Assembly (NCBI GenBank): GCA_016214145.1
Contig: JACRPA010000002.1
Span: 806,001-870,000, forward strand
DNA from: Rhodocyclales bacterium
GTDB lineage: Bacteria > Pseudomonadota > Gammaproteobacteria > Burkholderiales > Rhodocyclaceae
Direction of reading: 5' to 3'
DNA: 64,000 nucleotides
The stretch's first letter is position 1, and the number at the start of each line of letters is the position of its first letter. Below are positions 54,148-64,000 of the stretch, in pieces. The translations under genes were made by a program, and so were the position numbers. The notes beneath the pieces are model-generated. The model made no database searches. It was not told where the DNA came from and worked only from the letters and a program-made list of their open reading frames with translations.

Positions 54148-55539
54148 CTAGGAATCCTTCTTGGGCTGCGCTTCGTAAGGTTCCAGTTCCAGTTCGATTT
54201 CCAGCCGGTCCGTGGCGGCCGGCTTGTGGGCTTGTTCGCCCAGGCTGGCCAGACTGTGATCCGCCGCGGCCAGGCGCTTGATCGCGGTGGCCACCAGTTT
54301 TTTCTGGAAACGCTGGAAGCACTCCTCGGTGGCCAGCGCCAACGCGGCGTTGTTCACATCCAGATAGGCGATCGGCGTCAGCGTGACGATGGAGGCGCTG
54401 CGGCGCGGCATATCCTGATTGAGATAGGCCATTTCGCCCACCACCTCGCCGACACCGAGCCGGCAGATGGCCCGGTCTTCGACAGACACCTCGACCTCCC
54501 CTTCGATGATGATGCCGAAGCCAGATTCCTCGTCGCCCTCGCGCATGAGCAGGACATCCGCCGGGATCTCGCGCCAGGTGCTGATGCGCAGCACTTCCCA
54601 CAACTCCAGTTCCTCGAAGCCGCGGAAGAATTCCAGTTGCTTGAGGACATCCAGCCGCGAGGTGTCGAGCGCCACCCAATTGTCGTCGACGACCTGAAAG
54701 CGCACGGCCGACAGATCCTGCGCCATTTCCGCGCCGTTGCGATAACGCGAGTAGAGATCCTTCTCCAGCGCCCGCCGGATGATGTTGTCCATCGAAGCGG
54801 GCACGTTCGGGTTGATCTGGCTCGGCATCGGCGGATCGGCATTGATGATCTTGTAGACCAGTTGGGCCGTGTTGGCGGCGCGGAAAGGCAAGCGCCCGGT
54901 CAGCAGATTGAAGAGGACCACCCCCAGCGAATACAGATCGGTCTTCTGGTTGAGCGGATAGCCCTTGATCTGCTCCGGCGACATGTAGGCCGGCGAACCG
55001 ACGCCCATGATGAAGGTCGAATCGGCCTCGCTCTTCTTGGCGGTGTTCAGCGCCAGGCCGAAATCCATGATTTTCACATTGTCGTCGTCGCCGATCAGGA
55101 TGTTGGCCGGCTTGATGTCGCGGTGAATGACGCCCTGTTTGAAGGCATAGTCCAGCGCCAGGCAGCACTTGAAGACGATGCCGACGACGCGGTGCAGGGG
55201 CAGCAGTTTGTTGAAGGCGCAGAAGTTCGACAATTCCAGGCCCGTGACGTACTCCATCACGATGTAGGCCTGATCTTCTTCGAGAACGGTGTCGTGGATC
55301 CTGATGATGTTGGGGTGATCCAGCTTCTTGGCCATCGCCCCTTCCGTGGCGAACAGCTTCTTCAATCGGCGCGTCCACTGCGCCTCCTCCGCCCCCCCGG
55401 TGAAACGCACCAGCTTGATCGCCACTGGATCGGGCCGACCCGGATCCTCGGCCAGGTAAACGGTGGCCGTAGCCCCCCGCCCCAGCTCCCGGATGACACG
55501 GTACTTGCCGATGTGCTCGATCTGATCCACCTTGCTCAT
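54148..55539 (-). CDS. Ser/Thr protein kinase fused to a cyclic-nucleotide-binding domain
   Basis: Cytoplasmic protein of 463 residues from ATG 55539 (MSKVDQIEHIGKY). The Hanks-type kinase domain (about 13-280) has the glycine loop LGRGATATVY, catalytic Lys42 in VAIK, the loop HRDIKPANIL, DFG, and the activation segment ending GSPAYMSPEQIKG. The C-terminal domain (about 325-445) is of the cNMP-binding/Crp type (FFRGFEELELWEVL, IIIEGEVEVSVEDRAICRLGVGEVVGEMAYLN). Its phosphate-binding cassette reads VGEMAYL-NQDMPRRSAS, with the Arg and Ser needed for cNMP recognition plausible. No transmembrane segment is present, unlike PknB. It is divergent from grpE. Confidence 0.9.
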   Translation of the reverse strand: MSKVDQIEHIGKYRVIRELGRGATATVYLAEDPGRPDPVAIKLVRFTGGAEEAQWTRRLKKLFATEGAMAKKLDHPNIIRIHDTVLEEDQAYIVMEYVTGLELSNFCAFNKLLPLHRVVGIVFKCCLALDYAFKQGVIHRDIKPANILIGDDDNVKIMDFGLALNTAKKSEADSTFIMGVGSPAYMSPEQIKGYPLNQKTDLYSLGVVLFNLLTGRLPFRAANTAQLVYKIINADPPMPSQINPNVPASMDNIIRRALEKDLYSRYRNGAEMAQDLSAVRFQVVDDNWVALDTSRLDVLKQLEFFRGFEELELWEVLRISTWREIPADVLLMREGDEESGFGIIIEGEVEVSVEDRAICRLGVGEVVGEMAYLNQDMPRRSASIVTLTPIAYLDVNNAALALATEECFQRFQKKLVATAIKRLAAADHSLASLGEQAHKPAATDRLEIELELEPYEAQPKKDS

Positions 55540-55675
55540 CGGGCCTATCCTAGGCCCGCCGGGGACGGGCGGCAAGGGCGCAAACCGCGAGCAGCCGTCT
55601 TGAATTACAATCCGCCCCCTTGAAAAAGCCAAATCCGCCTCAAGTTCGCAAAGATTGTCTCCAGGGAGAAGAAAC

Positions 55676-56239
55676 ATGCAAGACAACCCACCCAGCTCGC
55701 CCAATCCTGAGCAGCCAGCGACGGAAGAGCCCTCGCCGGCCGTCGCGACCGGACAGGCAGGCCGGGTCGAAACCCTGCCCAGCCTGGAGGAACTGTTGCG
55801 CGAGTCCGAGCTGAAGGCCGCCGAACACCACGATGCCTGGCTGCGTGCCAAGGCCGAGACCGAGAACCTGCGCCGGCGCGCCCAGGAGGACCTCGCCAGG
55901 GCGCACAAATACGCCGCCGAGAAGTTCGCCGCCGAAATGCTGCCGGTCAAGGACAGCCTGGAGGCGGCGCTGGCCACCGAAAATGCCACGGCCGAAAACC
56001 TGAGGAACGGCGTCGAGCTGACCCTGAAGCAGCTCGTTGCCGCTTTCGAGAAGTCCGGCCTGGCCGAAATCAACCCGACGGGCGAGAAATTCGACCCGCA
56101 CCGGCACCAGGCCATCAGCACCCTTGAAGATGATGGCGAGCCCAACCGGGTGCTCAATGTCCTGCAAAAGGGCTATGCCCTGAGCGACCGGGTGATCCGA
56201 CCGGCGCTGGTGATCGTCTCGAAGGCCAGGGGCGCTTGA
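55676..56239 (+). CDS. grpE: Nucleotide exchange factor GrpE
   Basis: Exchange factor for DnaK, 187 residues from ATG 55676 behind AGGGAG. The first ~35 residues are a Pro/Ser/Glu-rich tail. Then comes the long dimer helix ([30 protein letters not shown]) and the compact beta domain with [13 protein letters not shown] and [29 protein letters not shown] at 55619-55624 might be part of a sigma-32 promoter, but I do not see a convincing -10. Confidence 0.96.
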   Translation: MQDNPPSSPNPEQPATEEPSPAVATGQAGRVETLPSLEELLRESELKAAEHHDAWLRAKAETENLRRRAQEDLARAHKYAAEKFAAEMLPVKDSLEAALATENATAENLRNGVELTLKQLVAAFEKSGLAEINPTGEKFDPHRHQAISTLEDDGEPNRVLNVLQKGYALSDRVIRPALVIVSKARGA

Positions 56240-56262
56240 AAAGCGCCACGAAAACCCCATAT
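56235..56262 (+). promoter_or_regulatory. Sigma-32 heat-shock promoter of dnaK
   Basis: CTTGAAA (56235-56241) and CCCCATAT (56255-56262) are separated by 13 nt, a near-perfect match to the RpoH consensus. It overlaps the grpE stop and lies about 45 nt before the dnaK start. Confidence 0.85.
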
Positions 56263-56307
56263 CGGACACAGGGTTAACAACCAAACCAACGCATTCAAGG
56301 AACCATC

Positions 56308-58236
<1,929 letters not shown>

Positions 58237-58244
58237 CTTCTTGA

Positions 58245-58315
58245 ACCACCAAGGCACCAAGACACCAAGACACCAAGAAAAAATTCTCCTTGGTGTTCCT
58301 TGGTGTCTTGGTGGT
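58245..58315. repeat. CACCAAGA-type inverted repeat in the dnaK-dnaJ gap
   Basis: Tandem eight-base units CACCAAGA face inverted units TTGGTGTC around a short A/T centre, so the whole spacer can fold into one long hairpin. It lies within the operon and, like the carA-carB repeat, belongs to a dispersed family rather than to these genes. Confidence 0.75.
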
Positions 58316-58327
58316 GAAAGACCTTAA

Positions 58328-59461
<1,134 letters not shown>

Positions 59462-59523
59462 CCGCTTGTTGCTGCAGTCATTCTGGTATTCTTCAAACTT
59501 AAAGAATACCGCCGGAGGATCCC

Positions 59524-60660
59524 ATGAAGCGCCAGCTTGCCCGCCTTGCCCTTGCCTGTTTGCTGCTGATGCAAGGCGCATTGCATGCCGCCGAAACCGG
59601 CGTCACCGACAATGCCATCCTGATCGGCCAGTCCGCGGCCTTTTCGGGGCCGGCGCAGGAGCTCGGCCTGGAAATGCGACAGGGCGCCAAGCTGGTTTTC
59701 GACTCGGTCAATGCCCAGGGCGGCATCCACGGCCGCAAGATTCAACTGGTGGCCCACGATGACGGCTACGAGCCGGAGCGTGCCGCCGCCAATACCCGCA
59801 AACTGATCGACGAGGACCGGGTCTTCGCCCTCTTCGGCTACGTCGGCACACCGACCAGTCAGGCCTCCCTGCCGATCTTTACCGAGGCGAAGGTGCCCTT
59901 CATTGGCGCCTTCACCGGCGCCCAACTGCTGCGCGAGCCGTTCAACCGCAACATCTTCAACGTGCGCGCCAGCTACTTCGACGAAACGGAGAAGATCATC
60001 GAACAGCTGGTGTCGCTGGGTGCCAAGACCATCGCCGTCTTCTATCAGAACGACGCCTATGGCAAGGCCGGCCTGGCCGGCGTGGAGCGCGCCCTCGCCA
60101 AGCGCGACATGAAGATCGCGGCCACTGCCACCGTCGAGCGCAATACCGTCGACGTCGCTGCCGCGGTCAGGACGATCAACCCCACCCGACCCGACGCGGT
60201 CGTCATGATCAGCGCCTACAAGTCCGTTGCGGCTTTCGTGAAGGAAATGAAGAAGGCCGGCAGCACCACCCAGTTCCACAACGTGTCTTTCGTCGGCAGC
60301 CGGCCGCTGGCCAAGGAATTGGGAGCAGATGGGCCCGGCGTGGCGGTTTCACAGGTCGTGCCGTTTCCCTGGGGCGCCAGCGTCCCGGTGACGCGCGACT
60401 ACCAGCGCATGATGAACGCAAGCGGTGCCAAGGAATATTCCTTCACCTCGCTGGAAGGTTTCATCGCCGCGCGCATCCTGGTCGAGGGAATGAAGCGGGC
60501 CGGCAAGGACCTTACCCGCGAGAAACTGATTTCCGCCCTGGAAGGGATGAACAATGCCGACCTCGGCGGATTCCAGGTGGCCTTCTCACCAAAAAACCAC
60601 AATGCATCGAGCTACGTTGATCTGACCATGATCGGCAAGAACGGCCAGTTCTTGCGCTGA
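59524..60660 (+). CDS. Periplasmic ligand-binding protein of a branched-chain-amino-acid-type ABC transporter (paralogue 1)
   Basis: Type I periplasmic binding protein (Peripla_BP_6/LivJ-like), 378 residues, with a signal peptide ending near LHAAE and GGAGG before the ATG. It shows ILIGQSAAFSGPAQELG, KIQLVAHDDGYEPERAAANTRKLI and a C-terminal SALEGMNNADLGGFQVAF. No permease or ATPase genes lie nearby, so the true ligand and partner are unknown. Such orphan binding proteins often serve remote transporters or aromatic/organic-acid sensing. It is closely related to the gene at 61177. Confidence 0.88.
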   Translation: MKRQLARLALACLLLMQGALHAAETGVTDNAILIGQSAAFSGPAQELGLEMRQGAKLVFDSVNAQGGIHGRKIQLVAHDDGYEPERAAANTRKLIDEDRVFALFGYVGTPTSQASLPIFTEAKVPFIGAFTGAQLLREPFNRNIFNVRASYFDETEKIIEQLVSLGAKTIAVFYQNDAYGKAGLAGVERALAKRDMKIAATATVERNTVDVAAAVRTINPTRPDAVVMISAYKSVAAFVKEMKKAGSTTQFHNVSFVGSRPLAKELGADGPGVAVSQVVPFPWGASVPVTRDYQRMMNASGAKEYSFTSLEGFIAARILVEGMKRAGKDLTREKLISALEGMNNADLGGFQVAFSPKNHNASSYVDLTMIGKNGQFLR

Positions 60661-60719
60661 CACGGCCTCGCAACCGAAGGGGCTCTTCCCCGCACTTCTA
60701 GTGCACCAGCACCCCCGCG

Positions 60720-60917
60720 TTGCGCGAATGCCAGCAAGTGCCGGCGTCGCTCCCGGAAATACTCATACGCCCCGGCGATAGGCTCAGTCGCCGCGCTGGA
60801 AGGCCTGCGCAATGCCACGCCGGCGGCTTCGTCGTCGATTTCGGACCGAAGAGGCGCAACGGCTCCTCCCATGCGGATCTGTCCATTTTCAGCAGGGACG
60901 GCCAGCTCCTGCGCTAA
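60720..60917 (+). pseudogene. Remnant of a third periplasmic binding-protein gene
   Basis: The region encodes, across a frameshift, the end of the same family. In one frame (about 60765-60830) ...YSYAPA...AALEGLRNATP matches SALEGMNNADL. In the next frame (to the TAA at 60917) GGFVVDFGPKRRNGSSHADLSIFSRDGQLLR matches the last ~30 residues of both neighbours. The middle part between the Tyr-Ser motif and the LEG motif is missing. It is a decayed copy between two intact paralogues, so the locus arose by tandem duplication. Confidence 0.8.
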
Positions 60918-60958
60918 CCTATTGTTTTAATACAATTCCAGTCACTTCCGTCGGCCAC

Positions 60959-60989
60959 TTGCCTGCCGCTTGTCAGCAGGGTATATAAT
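60959..60989 (+). promoter_or_regulatory. Candidate promoter before the second binding-protein gene
   Basis: TTGCCT (60959-60964) is followed by TATATA with a 17-nt spacer, or by TATAAT (60984-60989) with 19 nt. The 200 bp after it up to the start codon at 61177 are unusually AT-rich and hold no gene. Confidence 0.5.
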
Positions 60990-61176
60990 CGCCGAAATAA
61001 AACAAATATTGTTGTCCGTCTTGTCGTTCTGTGTCATTTGCTACGGCGATGCGTAAATATTGTCAGTAGTACTGATACCGTTCATATCAGTTATTCAGAT
61101 TGCTGGTATCGCGCGAGATCGAGCAACACCGGCCGAACGGCTCGCCGGCAAAGAAAAACATTGGAGGAGGACAGTC

Positions 61177-62316
61177 ATGAAAACAGCTTTCAGGGAAGCG
61201 CTTGCGCTTTCGTTCTGCCTGCTTGGCGCCTCCGGCGCCGGCGCGCAAACCGGGGTCACTCCCGGCGGCATCGTCATAGGCCAAACCGGCGTGTTCAGCG
61301 GGCCGGTGGCGGAACCCGCGTTGCAGTACCGCGCAGGCGCACAAATCTATTTCGACGAGGTGAATGCCAAGGGAGGCATCGCCGGCCGCAAGATCAGGCT
61401 TGTGTCCTACGATGACAAGTTCGATCCCAAGCTGGCAGCGGAGAACACCAAAAAGCTGCTCGATGAAGACAAGGTGTTTGCCCTATTCGGCTACATCGGA
61501 ACGGGCGCAATCGTCGCTTCGATACCCCAGATCAACGAGCATCGCATTCCGGTGGTCGGAGCGCTGTCCGGCTCGGACGGGCTGCGTGACCCGAAGTTGA
61601 ACCTGATTTTCCACACCCGCGCGAGCTACGGGGCGGAAACCGGCAAGATGGTGGAACAACTCACCTCCACGGGCGTCAAATCCATCGCAGTGGTTTACCA
61701 GGACGATGCCTTCGGCAAAGCCGGCCTGAAATCGGCACAAGGGGCATTTGCCAAATACAACATCAAGCCGGCCATCGAGGCGCCCATCGACATGGGCAAA
61801 CTGGATGCGCTCGCCACGACAACGGGGCAGGTAGCCAAGAACCACCCTGGCGCCATCATCATGATCACGGCTGGAAAAGCCTCCACGGCCTTCATCCGCG
61901 AATATCTCAAGACCGGCGAGCGGCCGCAGTTCTTCGGCGTCTCGGTGCTCAGCGCGAAGGCCCTGCTCGCGGATCTGGGCGCCGACGCCCACGGCATCGT
62001 CATCGCTCAGGTGGTGCCCTCGCCCTTGCGCGCCAGTTACGGCATCTCCAAGGAGTTCATCGCCGCAGCGAAAAAGGCCAACAGCAAAGACACCACTTAT
62101 AACAGTCTGGAGGGCTATATCACGGCAAGGGTTTTCGTTGAGGCGATACGCCGTGCCGGCAAGGATCTTTCCAGAGAAAAACTGATGACCGCTCTGGAAA
62201 CGATGAACAACTACGACCTGGGTGGCTTCGTGATCGATTACTCCGGCGGCAAGCGCATCGGCTCGACCTTCGTCGATTTATCGATCATCAGCAAGAGCGG
62301 ACAGTTCCTGCACTAA
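61177..62316 (+). CDS. Periplasmic ligand-binding protein of a branched-chain-amino-acid-type ABC transporter (paralogue 2)
   Basis: Type I binding protein of 379 residues from ATG 61177, with GGAGGAGG 6 nt upstream and a signal peptide ending near GAGA. Conserved segments: IVIGQTGVFSGPVAEPALQYRAG, KIRLVSYDDKFDPKLAAENTKKLL, and the C-terminal TALETMNNYDLGGFVIDYSGG. It is about the same length as paralogue 1 and clearly homologous along its length. It has a long AT-rich leader of its own, so it may be regulated separately. The cognate membrane components are not in the window. Confidence 0.88.
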   Translation: MKTAFREALALSFCLLGASGAGAQTGVTPGGIVIGQTGVFSGPVAEPALQYRAGAQIYFDEVNAKGGIAGRKIRLVSYDDKFDPKLAAENTKKLLDEDKVFALFGYIGTGAIVASIPQINEHRIPVVGALSGSDGLRDPKLNLIFHTRASYGAETGKMVEQLTSTGVKSIAVVYQDDAFGKAGLKSAQGAFAKYNIKPAIEAPIDMGKLDALATTTGQVAKNHPGAIIMITAGKASTAFIREYLKTGERPQFFGVSVLSAKALLADLGADAHGIVIAQVVPSPLRASYGISKEFIAAAKKANSKDTTYNSLEGYITARVFVEAIRRAGKDLSREKLMTALETMNNYDLGGFVIDYSGGKRIGSTFVDLSIISKSGQFLH

Positions 62317-62325
62317 ATGCAAGGC

Positions 62326-63711
62326 TCAGGCGCGCCGCCATTCGGTGGCGCCGCCGGGCTTGTCCTCCAGCACGACGCCTTCCTCCAGCAACTCGTTGCG
62401 GATACGGTCGGCCCCGGCGTAATCCTTGGCCTTCTTCGCTGCCGCTCTTGCCGCGATACGCGCTTCTATGGCATCGGCATCAGGCTGACCGCCCGTTGCC
62501 GACGGCGCCTGAAGAAAAACAACAGGATCGCGTTCGAGCAGGCCCAGCGCGCCGGCCAGCGCCTTGAGTTGGCCGGCTGCTCCAGCCGATCGCGTGCGGT
62601 TCACCTCGTTGGCCAGCTCGAACAAAACGGCGATGGCCTCGGGGGTATTGAAATCGTCGTCCATCGCCTGGCGGAATCTCACCGCATGCGGCTCGTTCCA
62701 GTCGATGCTCCCGACTTCCGATGCAACCCCCTTGAGCGCCGTATACAGCCTTGAGAGCGCGCTGCGTGCATCGTCGAGATGCGCGTCGGAATAGTTGAGC
62801 GGACTGCGGTAATGGGCGCGCAGGATGAAGAAGCGCACCACCTCGGCATCGTACTGCTTCAGCACCTCGCGGATGGTGAAGAAGTTGCCGAGCGATTTCG
62901 ACATCTTCTCGTCGTCCACCCGGACGAAGCCGTTGTGCATCCAGTAATTCACGAAGCGGCAGCCGTGCGCGCCCTCGCTCTGCGCGATCTCGTTCTCGTG
63001 GTGTGGGAACTGCAAGTCCTGGCCGCCGCCGTGGATGTCGAAATGCGGCCCCAGCAGTTCGGAACTCATGGCCGAACATTCAATGTGCCAGCCGGGCCGG
63101 CCGCTGCCCCAGGGCGAATCCCATTTCGCCTCGGCAGGCTCGCCCTCCTTGGCATGCTTCCAGAGGACGAAATCGAGCGGGTCATGCTTGCCTTCCATCA
63201 CGTCGACGCGCTCGCCGGCGCGCAGGTCCTCCAGCGACTTTCCGGAGAGCCGGCCGTAGCCCTCGAACTTGCGCACGCTGTAGCAGACGTCGCGGTTGGC
63301 GGCGAGGTAGGCGTAGCCGTTCTTCTCCAGCGCGCCGATCAGCCGCTGCATGGCAGCCACATGCTGGGTCGCACGCGGCTCATGGTCCGGTTTCTGCACG
63401 CCCAGGGCCTCGGCATCTTCGTGCATGAAGGCGATGTAGCGGTCGGTCAGTGCCCGGATGGACTCGCCATTCTCCTGCGCCCGCCGGATGATCTTGTCGT
63501 CGATATCGGTGATGTTGCGCACGTAGACGATCTGGTAGCCGGAAGCGCGCAGCCAGCGCGCCACCATGTCGAATACCACCAGCACGCGGGCGTGGCCGAG
63601 ATGGCAGTAGTCGTATACGGTCATGCCGCAGACATACATGCGCACCAGGCCGGGCTCGATCGGGGCGAACACCTGCTTGTCGCGCAGCAGGGTATTGTGG
63701 ATTTTCAGCAT
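62326..63711 (-). CDS. cysS: Cysteinyl-tRNA synthetase
   Basis: Class I aminoacyl-tRNA synthetase of 461 residues. The HIGH-like motif is CHLGHARV, with the zinc ligand in [11 protein letters not shown]. The KMSKS motif is [12 protein letters not shown]. Further zinc ligands lie in GWHIECSAM and the following His/Glu residues. The C-terminal anticodon-binding domain ends GGATEWRRA. It is divergent from the gene at 63890 with 178 nt between them. Confidence 0.98.
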   Translation of the reverse strand: MLKIHNTLLRDKQVFAPIEPGLVRMYVCGMTVYDYCHLGHARVLVVFDMVARWLRASGYQIVYVRNITDIDDKIIRRAQENGESIRALTDRYIAFMHEDAEALGVQKPDHEPRATQHVAAMQRLIGALEKNGYAYLAANRDVCYSVRKFEGYGRLSGKSLEDLRAGERVDVMEGKHDPLDFVLWKHAKEGEPAEAKWDSPWGSGRPGWHIECSAMSSELLGPHFDIHGGGQDLQFPHHENEIAQSEGAHGCRFVNYWMHNGFVRVDDEKMSKSLGNFFTIREVLKQYDAEVVRFFILRAHYRSPLNYSDAHLDDARSALSRLYTALKGVASEVGSIDWNEPHAVRFRQAMDDDFNTPEAIAVLFELANEVNRTRSAGAAGQLKALAGALGLLERDPVVFLQAPSATGGQPDADAIEARIAARAAAKKAKDYAGADRIRNELLEEGVVLEDKPGGATEWRRA

Positions 63712-63818
63712 CGGGGATAATGCGCTCTGGAAAACGAAGTTTCAGTGAAGGCTGATGCCCGCGTGGGCGGGCGTTATGCCGGCGCTAAAACGGCGGATCG
63801 GCCTGAAAACGGCGAATA

Positions 63819-63848
63819 TTGTTGATCTGCTGCCGTTCTTGCTAGAAT
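63819..63848 (+). promoter_or_regulatory. Candidate promoter of the gene at the right edge
   Basis: TTGTTG (63819-63824) and TAGAAT (63843-63848) are separated by 18 nt. Confidence 0.55.
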
Positions 63849-63889
63849 GTCAGACTATTCAAATGCCTATGGCCGAAAAGTATAACATA

Positions 63890-64000
63890 ATGACCCTACG
63901 CCGCTTTTCCGCTCTTCCGTACGCCCTCGCCGCCCTGCTGTGCGCAGGACTGCTCTCCTTGGCTCCGGCGGCTGCCCGCGCCGACACGCTGGAGGAAGCC
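63890..64000 (+). CDS. Start of a secreted protein (cut by window edge)
   Basis: Only 37 codons are present. From ATG 63890 the sequence begins MTLRRFSALPYALAALLCAGLL and ends its signal peptide near AAARA before DTLEEA. In-frame ATGs at 63863 and 63869 could lengthen it by up to nine residues. In related bacteria the gene divergent from cysS is often a secreted tetratricopeptide-repeat protein followed by peptidyl-prolyl isomerases, but the available part does not show this. Confidence 0.6.
   Translation, partial: MTLRRFSALPYALAALLCAGLLSLAPAAARADTLEEA

Noticed and set aside
54148-56157. A longer kinase reading frame starting at 56157 that overlaps grpE on the other strand
   Set aside because: The extra ~200 residues are the antisense of grpE. 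The kinase family starts near MSKVDQIEHIGKY at 55539.
58245-58315. CIRCE operator between dnaK and dnaJ
   Set aside because: The inverted repeat is made of CACCAAGA units and does not match the TTAGCACTC-N9-GAGTGCTAA pattern.

Overview
The window looks like a chromosomal segment of a betaproteobacterium, most probably Rhodocyclales. The reasons are high GC, an elongation factor P with arginine at position 32 next to its rhamnosyltransferase EarP, a tmRNA tag reading ANDERFALAA, the gene orders tpiA-secG-tRNA-Leu-nuoA..N and rlmE-ftsH-folP-glmM, and NarX/NarL-like regulation beside complex I. Assignment to a genus is not possible from the sequence alone. Almost everything is core metabolism and information processing. 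I see no CRISPR array, prophage, insertion sequence, toxin-antitoxin pair or recognisable defence island.

Layout. 1-6 kb: 5' end of gyrA (- strand), two OmpA-family paralogues flanking an MTA/SAH deaminase, ubiG and a gph/mupP-type phosphatase, then ssrA (tmRNA) with a duplicated 3' end and a small secreted coiled-coil protein. 6-13 kb: earP-efp, an HDOD protein, lemA with a GIDE-type membrane protein carrying an EF-hand, an ABC-F ATPase (uup) and an exported Bcp-type peroxiredoxin, then tRNA-Arg(CCU). 13-18 kb: a more variable stretch with a TPR-sulfotransferase, an outer-membrane beta-barrel, a soluble NarX/NarL-like two-component pair and a Nudix hydrolase.

18-39.3 kb: one long minus-strand block read rlmE, ftsH, folP, glmM, tpiA, secG, tRNA-Leu(GAG), then the complete 14-gene complex I operon nuoA-N. 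The nuo operon has three intergenic spacers that can be translated as small ORFs abutting the next gene. Two of these begin with a copy of the downstream gene's own start. 39.3-50.4 kb: yhbY, a DUF4149 membrane protein, greA, carB, carA, dapB, bamE/fur, a GDT1-family exporter, recN and nadK.

50.4-64 kb: hrcA-hemH and a small holin-like membrane protein, an AP2-domain protein, trxC, a Ser/Thr kinase fused to a cyclic-nucleotide-binding domain, the grpE-dnaK-dnaJ heat-shock cluster with a near-consensus sigma-32 promoter before dnaK, two branched-chain-amino-acid-type periplasmic binding proteins separated by a decayed third copy, cysS, and the start of a secreted protein at the right edge.

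The most distinctive signals are not a single new system. They are (i) several short palindromic intergenic insertions flanked by direct copies of a gene end (ssrA, nuoB/nuoD starts, dapB), (ii) the coupled small ORFs these create inside the nuo operon, (iii) a stand-alone bacterial AP2-domain protein, (iv) an EF-hand in a GIDE-type protein paired with LemA, and (v) the kinase-CNB fusion beside the chaperone operon. All functions are read from sequence motifs and gene order. Nothing was searched against a database.
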